NCBI RefSeq assembly: GCF_927312905.1 | Contig: NZ_CAKMHQ010000005.1 | Location: forward strand, 1 to 64,000 | Reading direction: 5' to 3' | Origin: Candidatus Nitrotoga sp. 1052 | GTDB taxonomy: Bacteria; Pseudomonadota; Gammaproteobacteria; Burkholderiales; Gallionellaceae | DNA: 64,000 bases | Notes under the pieces: model-generated | Databases searched by the model: none | Seen by the model: the letters and a program-made list of their open reading frames with translations, nothing else | What the model was told of the DNA's origin: nothing | Shown: positions 17,972-28,181 of the stretch, piece by piece | Layout of the letters: each line of letters begins with the position of its first letter | How positions within the stretch are numbered: the first letter of the stretch is position 1 | Translations under genes and position numbers: made by a program

Positions 17972-19885
17972 ATGATTTGTATTACATTGCCAGATGGCTC
18001 GCAACGCAGTTTCGCGCAGCCCGTTACCGTCGCCGAAGTTGCGCAGAGTATAGGTGCGGGCTTGGCACGTGCGGCGCTGGCCGGTAAGGTTGATGGGCAT
18101 CTGGTTGATACCTCTCACCTTATTTTCTCTGACGCAGCATTGTCCATCATTACCGATAAGGACGAGGACGGGTTGGAGATTATTCGCCATTCCACTGCCC
18201 ACCTTCTGGCCTACGCGGTCAAGGAGTTATTTCCAGAGGCTCAAGTGACTATTGGCCCGGTGATTGAAAATGGGTTCTACTATGACTTCTCTTATGCACG
18301 TCCGTTTACCCCGGATGATTTGGCGGCGCTTGAAAAACGCATGGCGGAATTAGCCAAGCGTGATATTCCGGTAACGCGCAAAGAGTTGCCGCGCGACGAA
18401 GCGGTGGCCTATTTCAAAAGCATAGGTGAGCATTACAAAGCGGAGATTATCGAATCCATTCCCGTCGAGCAGGGCGTGTCACTTTATACCGAGGGTGATT
18501 TCACCGATTTGTGCCGTGGCCCGCATGTGCCGTCCACTGGCAAGCTCAAGGCGTTCAAGTTGATGAGTGTGGCTGGCGCATACTGGCGCGGGGATCAACG
18601 CAACGCCATGTTGCAGCGTATTTATGGCACAGCTTGGGCTAAGAAGGAAGATCTAGATGCCTATCTACACCGCTTGGAGGAGGCAGAAAAACGTGATCAT
18701 CGAAAACTTGCCAAGCAGCTCAATTTATTCCACATGCAGGACGATGCGCCCGGCATGGTGTTTTGGCATCCGAATGGTTGGGCCATCTGGCAGGTAGTCG
18801 AGAACTATATGCGCGGCAAGTTTCGCGAGTATGGTTATCAGGAAGTGCGCACGCCCACCATGATGGATCGCACGCTTTGGGAGAAATCCGGGCATTGGGA
18901 AAATTATCACGACAATATGTTCACTACCCATTCAGAGGCGCGGGATTTTGCGGTGAAGCCGATGAATTGTCCGGGACACGTGCAGATTTTCAATTACGGC
19001 CTGCGCAGTTATCGCGAGCTACCCCTGCGTCTGGCCGAATTTGGATCCTGCCATCGTAACGAGCCGTCTGGCTCTCTGCATGGCTTGATGCGTGTGCGGG
19101 GCTTTACCCAGGATGATGCACATGTTTTCTGTACCGAACGTCAGATCGAAAGTGAAGTAGCGGATTTCATCGTGATGTTGCAAAAGGTGTACGCAGATTT
19201 TGGTTTTAATGATGTTTTGGTAAAACTTTCAACTCGTCCAGAGAAACGTGTTGGTTCCGACGAAACTTGGGATAAGGCGGAGGCGGCGCTGGCTGCGGCA
19301 TTACGTCAGAACGATCTGGAATATGAATTGCAACCCGGTGAGGGGGCATTCTATGGGCCGAAAATAGAATTCTCTTTGAAAGACACGTTGGGACGTGTGT
19401 GGCAATGCGGCACCATTCAGTTGGATTTTAACCTGCCGGTACGCTTGGGAGCGGAATATGTGGATGAGGACAACACGCGCAAAGCGCCGGTGATGCTGCA
19501 CCGCGCCATTCTTGGTTCGTTGGAGCGTTTTATGGGGATTCTTATCGAACACCACGCTGGGGCTTTTCCGCTGTGGTTGTCGCCGGTGCAGATGGCAGTG
19601 GTGAATATCTCGCAGGCACAAGATGGTTATGCTACTCAAGTGGCGGAAACTTTGCGAGCAGCCGGGTTTCGTGTGCACCTGGATTTGCGCAATGAGAAAA
19701 TTACCTATAAAATACGAGAATATAGCTTACAAAAATTGCCTTATATACTGGTAATAGGTGATAAGGAAATGGCTGCTGATTTGGTTGCCGTGCGAACCCG
19801 AAAAGGTGAGGATCTTGGGCAGATGTCGATGGCGGTGTTATTACAACACCTGCAATTGGAACTGCAAGCGGGTAGCACGGTTTAA
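17972..19885 (+). CDS. thrS: Threonine--tRNA ligase
   Basis: 637 residues, the normal bacterial length. Charges tRNA-Thr in the cytoplasm. Order: TGS domain (1-60), the editing domain with [11 protein letters not shown] and later the zinc-type residues of the second additional domain, the class II catalytic core with motif 2 ([20 protein letters not shown]) and motif 3 region, including the zinc ligands CPGH and later [12 protein letters not shown], then the anticodon-binding domain from about 535. The ATG at 17972 is the end of an (AT)8 tract and no Shine-Dalgarno is visible, which is odd for a highly expressed gene. It is the first gene of the thrS-infC-rpmI-rplT run; infC begins 21 bases after the stop. 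Confidence 0.97.
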   Translation: MICITLPDGSQRSFAQPVTVAEVAQSIGAGLARAALAGKVDGHLVDTSHLIFSDAALSIITDKDEDGLEIIRHSTAHLLAYAVKELFPEAQVTIGPVIENGFYYDFSYARPFTPDDLAALEKRMAELAKRDIPVTRKELPRDEAVAYFKSIGEHYKAEIIESIPVEQGVSLYTEGDFTDLCRGPHVPSTGKLKAFKLMSVAGAYWRGDQRNAMLQRIYGTAWAKKEDLDAYLHRLEEAEKRDHRKLAKQLNLFHMQDDAPGMVFWHPNGWAIWQVVENYMRGKFREYGYQEVRTPTMMDRTLWEKSGHWENYHDNMFTTHSEARDFAVKPMNCPGHVQIFNYGLRSYRELPLRLAEFGSCHRNEPSGSLHGLMRVRGFTQDDAHVFCTERQIESEVADFIVMLQKVYADFGFNDVLVKLSTRPEKRVGSDETWDKAEAALAAALRQNDLEYELQPGEGAFYGPKIEFSLKDTLGRVWQCGTIQLDFNLPVRLGAEYVDEDNTRKAPVMLHRAILGSLERFMGILIEHHAGAFPLWLSPVQMAVVNISQAQDGYATQVAETLRAAGFRVHLDLRNEKITYKIREYSLQKLPYILVIGDKEMAADLVAVRTRKGEDLGQMSMAVLLQHLQLELQAGSTV

Positions 19886-19906
19886 TTTTTTAATGGAGAA
19901 ACTGCA

Positions 19907-20425
19907 ATAGCTCAAGATAAAGAACAACGCCTCAACGAGCAAATAACAGCACCTCAGGTGCGGCTTGTTGGTGTAGAAGGGGAGCCACTTGGTGTTGTGG
20001 CAGTCGCGGAAGCGTTACGTTTGGCTGAAGAGGCTGATTTGGATCTGGTGGAAGTTGCGCCGATGGCGGAGCCGCCGGTTTGCCGCATCATGGATATTGG
20101 CAAGTTCAAGTATGCCGAGAGCAAGAAGCAGCACGAGGCTAAGCTTAAACAAAAGCAGATTCAGATAAAGGAAGTCAAGTTCAGGCCAGGTACGGATGAT
20201 GGCGATTACAATATCAAATTGCGTAACCTGACTCGATTTCTAGGGGAGGGTGACAAGACCAAAATCACGTTACGTTTTCGTGGGCGTGAGATTGCGCATC
20301 AGAATATTGGCATGCAAATGATGGAGCGGGTTATGGCTGATCTCGGAGAGCATGGTACCGTGGAACAGTATCCTAAAATGGAAGGTCGTCAGATGGTGAT
20401 GGTACTGGCGCCGAAGAAAAAATAA
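19907..20425 (+). CDS. infC: Translation initiation factor IF-3 (AUA start)
   Basis: 172 residues when started at the ATA at 19907-19909, which lies 8 bases after a GGAGA ribosome-binding site; the sequence then runs [21 protein letters not shown], the normal IF3 N-terminus. No ATG, GTG or TTG in frame can start the protein before residue 18 (GTG 19958), which would cut away conserved residues. IF3 binds the 30S subunit, discriminates against non-canonical start codons and represses its own mRNA for exactly this reason; E. coli infC uses AUU. Visible parts are the N-domain (about 8-78), a Lys-rich linker and the C-domain ([12 protein letters not shown] end). Confidence 0.93.
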   Translation: MAQDKEQRLNEQITAPQVRLVGVEGEPLGVVAVAEALRLAEEADLDLVEVAPMAEPPVCRIMDIGKFKYAESKKQHEAKLKQKQIQIKEVKFRPGTDDGDYNIKLRNLTRFLGEGDKTKITLRFRGREIAHQNIGMQMMERVMADLGEHGTVEQYPKMEGRQMVMVLAPKKK

Positions 20426-20466
20426 TTTATGAGGTAAACCTCCGGCCACGCTGGGGTAATTTGATA

Positions 20467-20581
20467 CTGCTCGGGTTAAGGGACTGGTCAGAGCAGATTA
20501 GTAGTAAACAGTCCCAGATAAGTGATTCCAGGTTTTAAAGTGTTCCTGCCAGGAGCCTCCTGATGTCATCAAATAAAGGAG
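20467..20581 (+). promoter_or_regulatory. rpmI-rplT leader with H-type pseudoknot
   Basis: Two perfect stems are interleaved: CTGCTC (20467-20472) with GAGCAG (20491-20496), and GGGACTG (20480-20486) with CAGTCCC (20509-20515). The loops are 7, 4 and 12 bases, a workable H-type pseudoknot. Further on, CTCCT (20557-20561) can pair with AGGAG (20577-20581), the rpmI ribosome-binding site. In E. coli, L20 (rplT) represses rpmI-rplT through a pseudoknot in this leader; the same role here is inferred from position and structure. Confidence 0.55.
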
Positions 20582-20586
20582 TAGTT

Positions 20587-20784
20587 ATGCCTAAAATGAA
20601 AACAAAAAGTGGTGCTGCAAAGCGCTTCAAAGTGCGTGCAGGCGGCAGCATCAAGCGCGCACAAGCATTCAAACGCCACATCCTGACCAAAAAGACCACC
20701 AAGAGCAAGCGTCAATTGCGTGGTACTACCGAAGTTCACGCAAGCAATACGGCGTCTATTCGCGCCATGATGCCCTACGCATAA
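20587..20784 (+). CDS. rpmI: 50S ribosomal protein L35
   Basis: 65 residues, standard L35: [20 protein letters not shown] at the N-terminus and a basic composition throughout. The ATG at 20587 has an AAAGGAG site 5 bases upstream; an earlier in-frame ATG at 20563 would include that site and is rejected. It is co-transcribed with rplT, 10 bases downstream, and probably under L20 control via the leader described. Confidence 0.97.
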   Translation: MPKMKTKSGAAKRFKVRAGGSIKRAQAFKRHILTKKTTKSKRQLRGTTEVHASNTASIRAMMPYA

Positions 20785-20794
20785 GGAGTAGAAC

Positions 20795-21154
20795 ATGCCA
20801 AGAGTTAAACGTGGTGTAACGGCGCGAGCGCGCCATAAGAAAGTTTTAGATCTGGCCAAGGGTTATCGTGGCCGCCGTAAAAACGTCTATCGTATTGCCA
20901 AAGAAGCAGTAATGAAGGCTGGCCAATACGCCTACCGTGATCGTCGACAACGCAAGCGCCAGTTCCGCACATTGTGGATTGCACGTATCAATGCAGCGGC
21001 ACGTGAGCAAGGCCTGAGCTACAGTGTGTTCATGAACGGCCTCAAGAAAGCCGCGATTAGCATCGACCGCAAGGTGTTGGCGGATATTGCCGTATTTGAT
21101 AAGCTTGCCTTCATACAGATTGTCGGTCAGGCCAAAGCCAGCCTCGGCGTTTAA
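20795..21154 (+). CDS. rplT: 50S ribosomal protein L20
   Basis: 119 residues, full length. [20 protein letters not shown] begins the long basic N-terminal helix that threads into 23S rRNA; the globular C-terminal half carries the RNA-binding surface used for autoregulation in E. coli. AAGGAG lies 6 bases upstream. A terminator follows directly. Confidence 0.98.
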   Translation: MPRVKRGVTARARHKKVLDLAKGYRGRRKNVYRIAKEAVMKAGQYAYRDRRQRKRQFRTLWIARINAAAREQGLSYSVFMNGLKKAAISIDRKVLADIAVFDKLAFIQIVGQAKASLGV

Positions 21155-21174
21155 GCGCAAGCTAAACTACATTC

Positions 21175-21207
21175 AAGAGGCGTTCGGCGCCTCTTTTTTG
21201 TTTTTTA
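21175..21207 (+). terminator. Rho-independent terminator after rplT
   Basis: AGAGGCG (21176-21182) pairs with CGCCTCT (21188-21194) around a TTCGG loop, followed by TTTTTTG and TTTTTT. It separates thrS-infC-rpmI-rplT from pheST, or leaks partially into it. Confidence 0.92.
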
Positions 21208-21335
21208 TAAAGTCGCTCAAGTTATATGCTTGATTAGCAATTAACTTTTCTGAGCGATTTTAGGGCGATTTGCGATTTCGGCCCGATTACGTCGCTAACC
21301 TCTCTATCTCCCCTGTCAGAGGAGATACTTAATAA

Positions 21336-22364
<1,029 letters not shown>

Positions 22365-22365
22365 C

Positions 22366-24717
22366 ATGAAATTTTCCGAGAATTGGTTAAGGTCCTGGAT
22401 CAATCCCGAGCTTTCCAGCCATGAGCTGGCGCATGCGTTGACCATGGCTGGGCTGGAAGTGGAGGCGCTGGAATCAGTCGCGCCTGCATTCAACAATGTA
22501 GTAGTGGCGGAAGTGCTGGAGGTGATCAAACATCCCAATGCGGATCGGCTAAATGTGTGCCAGGTCAATGTGGGCGAGGCTGCGCCGCTGAATATCGTTT
22601 GCGGCGCACCCAATGTTGCCGTTGGTATGAAAGTGCCTTGCGCGCGCATTGGTGCAGTATTGCCAGGTGACTTTGTCATAAAGCAAGCCATGGTGCGCAA
22701 CGTCGATTCCTTTGGTATGTTGTGTTCTGCTAAGGAGCTTGGATTGGCCGAAGAGAGCCAGGGCCTGTGGTTGTTGCCTGAGGATGCACCGGTGGGGGCG
22801 GGGTTACGCGAATATCTGGAATTGGACGATATGTTGTTCACCTTGAAGCTTACGCCCAACCGCAGTGATTGCTTAAGCATGGCAGGCGTGGCGCGGGAAG
22901 TGGCGGCGATTGCTGGCGGCACGTTGAATGCGTTGCAGGTTTATCCCGTTCAGTCGAGTTTGACTGAAACGTTAGCGGTAAATATTGATGCTCCCGAAGC
23001 TTGTCGGTTATATTGCGGCCGCATCGTGCGCGGTATGAATTCCGCTGCTGCGACGCCGTCATGGATGATGCGCCGTCTGGAGCGCGGCGGGCTGCGCAGT
23101 ATCAATGCAGTGGTAGATATTACCAATTATGTCATGCTCGAGCTTGGTCAGCCCCTTCATGCCTTCGACCTGGCAAAACTTGCCGGTGGCATCGCAGTGC
23201 GCTATGCGCGATCGGGTGAGGAATTGGCATTGCTCAATGGGCAAAGCGTCACGCTGCAGGATGACATGCTGGTGGTCGCAGATGATACGCGATTGCTGGC
23301 ATTGGCTGGGATTATGGGCGGCGCGGCAAGCAGCGTGGAAACGGCTACTCGTGATGTCTTTCTGGAGAGCGCCTTCTTTGTACCCGATGCAATTGTTGGG
23401 AAAGCGCGTAGATTGACCATTTCCACTGATTCTTCATATCGTTTTGAGCGCGGTGTGGATTTTGCCGCGACACGCATGGCACTGGAACGTGCAACACAAT
23501 TGTTGCTGGAAATTTGTGGTGGGCAAGCTGGTGCGATCAACGAGGTGCATGGAAAATTGCCAGCACGCGATGCGATATTATTACGCACTAGCCGAGTAAA
23601 ACGCGTGCTGGGTATTGTACTGGATGCTATCCAAATTACCGCCTTGCTGCAACGTTTGCAATTTAAATTTGAACAGCAGGGTGACGATTTCCATGTGACA
23701 CCGCCCAGCTACCGCTTTGACATTTCGCTGGAAGTGGACTTGATCGAGGAAATCGCACGGATAGCCGGTTACGATAATATTCCGGCACAGCCGCCACAAA
23801 CTGCAGCCTTGATGGTGCTGCAAACTGAAACACAGCGTCCAGTGTCTCGCCTGCGTCAACTGATGGTGGCGCGCGACTATCAGGAAACGATCAGTTATGC
23901 TTTTCTCGATGCAGAGGTCGAGCGTGATTTGTGCGCTAACACCACGCCCGTTACTCTAAAAAATCCCATCTCCAGTCAATTGGCGGTGATGCGTAGCAGC
24001 CTTTTAGGTGGTTTGATTGGTGCCTTGCGTATAAACTTTGCACGCAAACAATCGCGTGTGCGTCTGTTTGAAACAGGAGTGTGCTTTACAGGTGAAAGTT
24101 ATGCCCAACGTGAGCGGTTCGCGGGATTGTGTTATGGCACACAGTTTCCTGAACAATGGGGTGAAACGGCGCGCAGCGTGGATTTTTACGATGTAAAGGC
24201 AGATATAGAAGCGCTGTTTGCTCCAGCGCTATTGAGTTTTTTGGCGTCGCCGCACCCCGCCTCCCACCCCGGACGTTCGGCACAAATCTTTCTGCATGGT
24301 CAGATGGTGGGTTGGGTAGGAGAGTTGCATCCGAAGTGGTTGCAGCAGTATGGGATTTCGCAGATAGTGGTGTGGTTTGAGGTTGAGCTGGATGCCTTGA
24401 TATCAGCCGATGTACCACATGCCAGCGAGATTTCTAAGTTTCCGCCGGTTCGTCGCGATCTTGCCGTAGTCGTGGATGAAAGTGTAACGGCCCAATCTTT
24501 ATTGGATGCCATGCTAGGTAGCAATACCTCATATGTGGCAGAACTCGCGCTGTTTGATCTGTATCGTGGTAAAGGCGTGGGGGACGGAAAAAAAAGCCTT
24601 GCTTTCCGTGTGTTATTGCAAGATACTCAAAAAACATTAATTGATAGTGAAATTGAACTAAGTATCGCGCGCTTAGTCGCGGTTTTGCAACAGCATGGTG
24701 CGCAGTTACGTATATAA
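22366..24717 (+). CDS. pheT: Phenylalanine--tRNA ligase beta subunit
   Basis: 783 residues, full length. Order of parts: N-terminal B1 domain, tRNA-binding EMAP-like fold (about 39-148, VVVAEVLEVIKHPNADRLNV), B3/B4 editing domain (about 210-385), B5 domain, catalytic-like core that has lost activity, and C-terminal ferredoxin-fold anticodon-binding domain (from about 690, KFPPVRRDLAVVVDE). It completes the PheRS heterotetramer. ATG 22366. Confidence 0.97.
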   Translation: MKFSENWLRSWINPELSSHELAHALTMAGLEVEALESVAPAFNNVVVAEVLEVIKHPNADRLNVCQVNVGEAAPLNIVCGAPNVAVGMKVPCARIGAVLPGDFVIKQAMVRNVDSFGMLCSAKELGLAEESQGLWLLPEDAPVGAGLREYLELDDMLFTLKLTPNRSDCLSMAGVAREVAAIAGGTLNALQVYPVQSSLTETLAVNIDAPEACRLYCGRIVRGMNSAAATPSWMMRRLERGGLRSINAVVDITNYVMLELGQPLHAFDLAKLAGGIAVRYARSGEELALLNGQSVTLQDDMLVVADDTRLLALAGIMGGAASSVETATRDVFLESAFFVPDAIVGKARRLTISTDSSYRFERGVDFAATRMALERATQLLLEICGGQAGAINEVHGKLPARDAILLRTSRVKRVLGIVLDAIQITALLQRLQFKFEQQGDDFHVTPPSYRFDISLEVDLIEEIARIAGYDNIPAQPPQTAALMVLQTETQRPVSRLRQLMVARDYQETISYAFLDAEVERDLCANTTPVTLKNPISSQLAVMRSSLLGGLIGALRINFARKQSRVRLFETGVCFTGESYAQRERFAGLCYGTQFPEQWGETARSVDFYDVKADIEALFAPALLSFLASPHPASHPGRSAQIFLHGQMVGWVGELHPKWLQQYGISQIVVWFEVELDALISADVPHASEISKFPPVRRDLAVVVDESVTAQSLLDAMLGSNTSYVAELALFDLYRGKGVGDGKKSLAFRVLLQDTQKTLIDSEIELSIARLVAVLQQHGAQLRI

Positions 24718-24727
24718 GGGGTGATCA

Positions 24728-25033
24728 ATGACATTGACCAAAGCAGAGCTCGCGGATTTACTGTTTGAAAAAGTTGGCTTGAATAAGCGTGAAGCCAAGG
24801 ATATGGTTGAGTCCTATTTCGAGGAAATTCGTGCTCAACTTGAACATGGTGAAAGTGTCAAGCTGTCAGGTTTTGGCAATTTTCAGCTACGTGATAAGCC
24901 CCAACGCCCCGGGCGCAATCCAAAGACAGGCGAAGATATCCCCATAACGGCACGCCGCGTAGTGACTTTTCATCCCAGCCAGAAACTCAAGAGCATGGTA
25001 GAGATAAACTATGATGGAAAACCACAAGCTTAA
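24728..25033 (+). CDS. ihfA: Integration host factor subunit alpha
   Basis: 101 residues. DNA-bending nucleoid protein of the HU/IHF fold, partner of IhfB. Signature [21 protein letters not shown] (the beta-arm containing the intercalating Pro) is present, followed by [19 protein letters not shown] at 24728 with GGGGTG upstream. Its position directly after pheT is the conserved one. The last 23 bases overlap the merR start. Confidence 0.97.
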   Translation: MTLTKAELADLLFEKVGLNKREAKDMVESYFEEIRAQLEHGESVKLSGFGNFQLRDKPQRPGRNPKTGEDIPITARRVVTFHPSQKLKSMVEINYDGKPQA

Positions 25034-25385
25034 TACCGCTCTGCCATCGATTCCGGCGAAGCGTTATTTCACTATTGGCGAAGTAAGTGACTTGTGCGGG
25101 GTGAAGGCGCATGTATTGCGTTATTGGGAGCAGGAGTTTACCCAACTTAAGCCAGTTAAGCGGGGTGGTAATCGGCGCTACTACCAGCATCATGAAGTTC
25201 TACTTATCCGTCGTATCAGGCAATTGCTGTATGAAGATGGGTTCACTATCAGTGGAGCTCGTGGTCGCCTGGATAACTTTATCGGGCAACGGGTAGAAAA
25301 TTCACAACAACAGCTGCTTCAACTATCCGCTAATTCGTCCGAGCTACGCCGAGAAATCCGCGAAATACTCGCCCTACTAGGGTAG
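25011..25385 (+). CDS. MerR-family transcriptional regulator
   Basis: 124 residues. The winged HTH of MerR proteins (about 18-85: [22 protein letters not shown], then NRRYY and [21 protein letters not shown]) is followed by a short coiled coil with no effector domain or metal-binding Cys. This small regulator sits after ihfA in many betaproteobacteria; its ligand and target are unknown. ATG at 25011 (or 25014) within the ihfA 3' end, so translation is probably coupled. An IS630 relic abuts the 3' end. Confidence 0.9.
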   Translation: MMENHKLNTALPSIPAKRYFTIGEVSDLCGVKAHVLRYWEQEFTQLKPVKRGGNRRYYQHHEVLLIRRIRQLLYEDGFTISGARGRLDNFIGQRVENSQQQLLQLSANSSELRREIREILALLG

Positions 25386-25685
25386 CGCTTCGTTTTTCTT
25401 CGAACCAAGCTTACGATTGGCACGGTTCTGGAGAATATCATTGGCCTTGGCAGCCCAGATGTAGTGCTCTTGTCCTTTGGTGTCTCGCGTCTGACGCAGT
25501 AACTGAAGCCACTCGGTGTGGCGATGTCGCTGCTGGCATTGGGCGATGACTTGTCCGTTGAGCACGTTGAGCGCGGCGGACAAGTTGGTTGTGCCGTTGC
25601 GTTTGTAGTCATGGGTCATGGTAACCGCGCGCCATTTCTTCAGAGGCAATCCGGGTTGCGTTCGATCTAGTGCTTGACCACACAA
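25377..25685 (-). pseudogene. IS630-family transposase remnant with internal deletion
   Basis: Minus-strand coding traces match the middle of IS630 transposases: [14 protein letters not shown], then [21 protein letters not shown] and [15 protein letters not shown]. The neighbouring frame then gives RETPKDK, and the last residues ([25 protein letters not shown]) correspond to the family C-terminus. About 100 residues between these blocks, including the second Asp and the Glu of the DDE triad, are missing, and the N-terminus is absent. The element is dead. Its stop overlaps the last bases of the merR gene. Confidence 0.85.
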
Positions 25686-25717
25686 CTCCTGTAAATAACC
25701 GATGTGGTGAGGTCAAT

Positions 25718-25784
25718 TTCCACTAACAGATTATTTTTGCTATAATCCACGCAGTTTTCCAGATGGGCCTAGGCCCGTTTTTTA
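25718..25784 (+). promoter_or_regulatory. rimP-nusA operon promoter and short hairpin/T-tract leader
   Basis: TATAAT at 25741-25746 has a TTCCAC -35-like box at 25718-25723 (17-base spacer). About 12 bases after the expected start is the palindrome GGGCCTAGGCCC (25765-25776) followed by GTTTTTTATTT, a terminator-like hairpin only about 20 bases before the rimP start. It could act as an attenuator of the operon; function is inferred. Confidence 0.55.
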
Positions 25785-25799
25785 TTTGTGGGCATGATC

Positions 25800-26225
25800 A
25801 TGGATGTGGCGAGATTGGTGGAAACGACGGTGGCTGGCTTGGGATATGAGTTGGTTGACTTTGAAGTGTCCGGCAGGGGGTTGATGCGAGTATTGCTCGA
25901 TCAGCCATCGGGAATTACGGTGAAAGATTGTGAATTGGTCAGTCACCAGTTAACTCGTTTGTTTGCGGTAGAGGGGGTGGATTATGGGCGCCTTGAAGTC
26001 TCATCTCCGGGGTTGGACCGGCCGATCAAGAAGGAAGCAGATTTCATACGCTTTTGCGGCATGAAAGCGCAGTTAAAATTGCGCATACCGCTGGCAGGTC
26101 GTAAGAATTTCATCGGCATTCTCGGTAGCCTTCAGGATGGCGTATTACAATTAGATGTGGATGGCAAACAGGTGCTGATCGAGCTATCCAATTTGGATAA
26201 GGCGCATTTAGTGCCTACATTCTGA
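25800..26225 (+). CDS. rimP: Ribosome maturation factor RimP
   Basis: 141 residues. RimP helps assemble the 30S subunit. Family features: an N-terminal alpha/beta domain (ETTVAGLGYELVDFEV), the SSPGLDRP motif near residue 85, and a C-terminal SH3-like barrel. Three in-frame starts cluster (GTG 25788, ATG 25794, ATG 25800); ATG 25800 best fits the family N-terminus (MDVARLVE), with a weak GTGGG upstream. First gene of the nus operon. Confidence 0.93.
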   Translation: MDVARLVETTVAGLGYELVDFEVSGRGLMRVLLDQPSGITVKDCELVSHQLTRLFAVEGVDYGRLEVSSPGLDRPIKKEADFIRFCGMKAQLKLRIPLAGRKNFIGILGSLQDGVLQLDVDGKQVLIELSNLDKAHLVPTF

Positions 26226-26458
26226 ATATTATGACCATTTGCTTGTAGCAAACGATTTGCTTAAACCGAACACCTTTTGAAATTCGCTTTACGCGTGATG
26301 TATAAAAAAATTTTGTTTGTCTAGCCCCGCAATGTGAAAGAGCAGTGTGGTTACTTATACACCTGGCTGAAAAAAATTAAACATAGCAAATGTTAAGTAT
26401 AAAAAATAAGCGAGTGAGTGAGTTAGTTTAAAAACATTCGGGTTGGTTGGAGGCAGTG

Positions 26459-27931
26459 ATGAGTCGTGAAGTTCTATTATTAGTTGATGCCTTAGCGCGT
26501 GAAAAAAACGTGGACAAGGAAATCGTGTTTGGTGCGCTGGAGTCTGCTTTGGCGTCCGCCACCAAGAAGCGCTTTGCCGAGGAGTCTGATGTGCGTGTCA
26601 GTATTGACCGTAACACTGGCGAATATGTGTCATTTCGTTGCTGGCAGGTAATGGATGATGAAACTTTTGAAACTCCTGATCTGCATGTCAAGCTTAGCGA
26701 GGCTCGTAAACGTAATCCGGATATCCAGCTGGAAGAATTTATCGAAGAGCCATTAGAGTCCATCGACTTTGGACGTATAGGTGCACAGGCAGCCAAACAG
26801 GTGATCTTTCAGAAAATCCGTGACGCTGAGCGCGAACAGATTCTGAGTGACTTCATGGAGCGAAAGGAGCATTTGGTGTCCGGCACGGTGAAGCGCATCG
26901 AACGTGGTAATGCCATCATCGAGTTTGGCAAGATTGAAGCGTTGCTGCCACGTGATCAGATGATTCCAAAGGAGAATATGCGCGTTGGTGATCGTGTGCG
27001 CGCGTATTTATTGCGTGTGGATCGTTCAATACGTGGACCGCAAATTACCCTGTCGCGCATCACGCCTGAATTCTTGATTAAGTTGTTCGAACTTGAGGTT
27101 CCGGAAGTTGAAGAGGGGTTGCTGGAGATAGTTAGTGCTGCGCGCGATCCAGGAGTTCGCGCAAAGATATCGGTACGCTCCCACGATAAGCGGATAGATC
27201 CAATTGGCACTTGTGTGGGAATGCGTGGCTCGCGTGTACAGGCTGTAACCAATGAGTTGGCGGGCGAGCGCGTTGACATTGTATTGTGGTCGGAAGACCC
27301 TGCTACCAGTGTAATCAATGCACTAGCTCCAGCTGACGTGACCAGCATTATGGTAGATGAAGACAATCACAGCATGGATGTGGTAGTTGAGGAAGAAAAT
27401 CTTGCGCAGGCTATTGGTCGAAATGGGCAGAATGTTCGCTTGGCCAGCGAGTTGACCGGATGGGAACTTAATATCATGACTATGGAGGAATCCAGCCAAA
27501 AAAATGAGCAGGAATTTTCCAAGGTGCGTGATTTATTCATGGGCAAGCTCGATGTGGATGCGGAGGTAGCGGATATTCTAGTCCAGGAAGGTTTTAACAC
27601 ACTAGAAGAAGTGGCTTATGTGCCACTGAACGAAATGCTGGAAATCGAATCACTTGACGAGGCAACAGTAAATGAATTGCGTAGCCGTGCGCGTAATGCC
27701 TTGTTGACTGCAGCAATTGTCAACGAAGAGCAGGTGGAGCATAACATTGAGGATTTAGTTAAACTTGAAGGTATGGACGAGCAAACCGCACGAATTCTGG
27801 CAAGCAAGGGCATCGGCACGCAGGAACAACTTGCCGATTTGGCCGTGGACGAACTGGTTGAACAGGCGGGTATAGATGAAGAACGCGCAAATCGGTTAAT
27901 TATGGCTGCACGCGCTCCTTGGTTTGCTTAA
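26459..27931 (+). CDS. nusA: Transcription termination/antitermination protein NusA
   Basis: 490 residues, E. coli-like length. N-terminal RNA polymerase-binding domain (1-125), S1 domain (about 130-200), two KH domains (about 200-345, [10 protein letters not shown] and [11 protein letters not shown]), and two C-terminal acidic helix-hairpin-helix repeats (about 360-490) that contact the alpha CTD and N/NusG-type partners. ATG at 26459 with GGAGG 6 bases upstream; the TTG at 26447 would include that site. It lies 233 bases after rimP, a spacer much longer than usual. Confidence 0.97.
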   Translation: MSREVLLLVDALAREKNVDKEIVFGALESALASATKKRFAEESDVRVSIDRNTGEYVSFRCWQVMDDETFETPDLHVKLSEARKRNPDIQLEEFIEEPLESIDFGRIGAQAAKQVIFQKIRDAEREQILSDFMERKEHLVSGTVKRIERGNAIIEFGKIEALLPRDQMIPKENMRVGDRVRAYLLRVDRSIRGPQITLSRITPEFLIKLFELEVPEVEEGLLEIVSAARDPGVRAKISVRSHDKRIDPIGTCVGMRGSRVQAVTNELAGERVDIVLWSEDPATSVINALAPADVTSIMVDEDNHSMDVVVEEENLAQAIGRNGQNVRLASELTGWELNIMTMEESSQKNEQEFSKVRDLFMGKLDVDAEVADILVQEGFNTLEEVAYVPLNEMLEIESLDEATVNELRSRARNALLTAAIVNEEQVEHNIEDLVKLEGMDEQTARILASKGIGTQEQLADLAVDELVEQAGIDEERANRLIMAARAPWFA

Positions 27932-28181
27932 TGGAGTTGACTAAGGATAATTATGTTAACCCGAACGTCCCATAAATTTGCATGATATATATTCCAAATA
28001 TTATTGGATGTTCAAATTTTGTAAAGGGTCAGCGCGGTCATTTGTGTACATCCGATAGAACAAAATCTTGCTTGGCAAAGACTAACGAGGGCGTAAATTA
28101 ATTTATAAACCGTTCCGGCTAATGGTTTCTGTTGAGTATTGAGTGCTATAAGTCTCAAATTTTGGGGATTAAGGGGTAGTG

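Noticed and set aside
17861-18202. Minus-strand frame over the thrS start
   Set aside because: Runs through the AT tract and thrS coding sequence without any protein features.
25386-25790. tRNA gene between merR and rimP
   Set aside because: No cloverleaf or GGTTC-A-A/T-CC T-loop word could be found; the space is taken by the IS630 relic and the rimP promoter.
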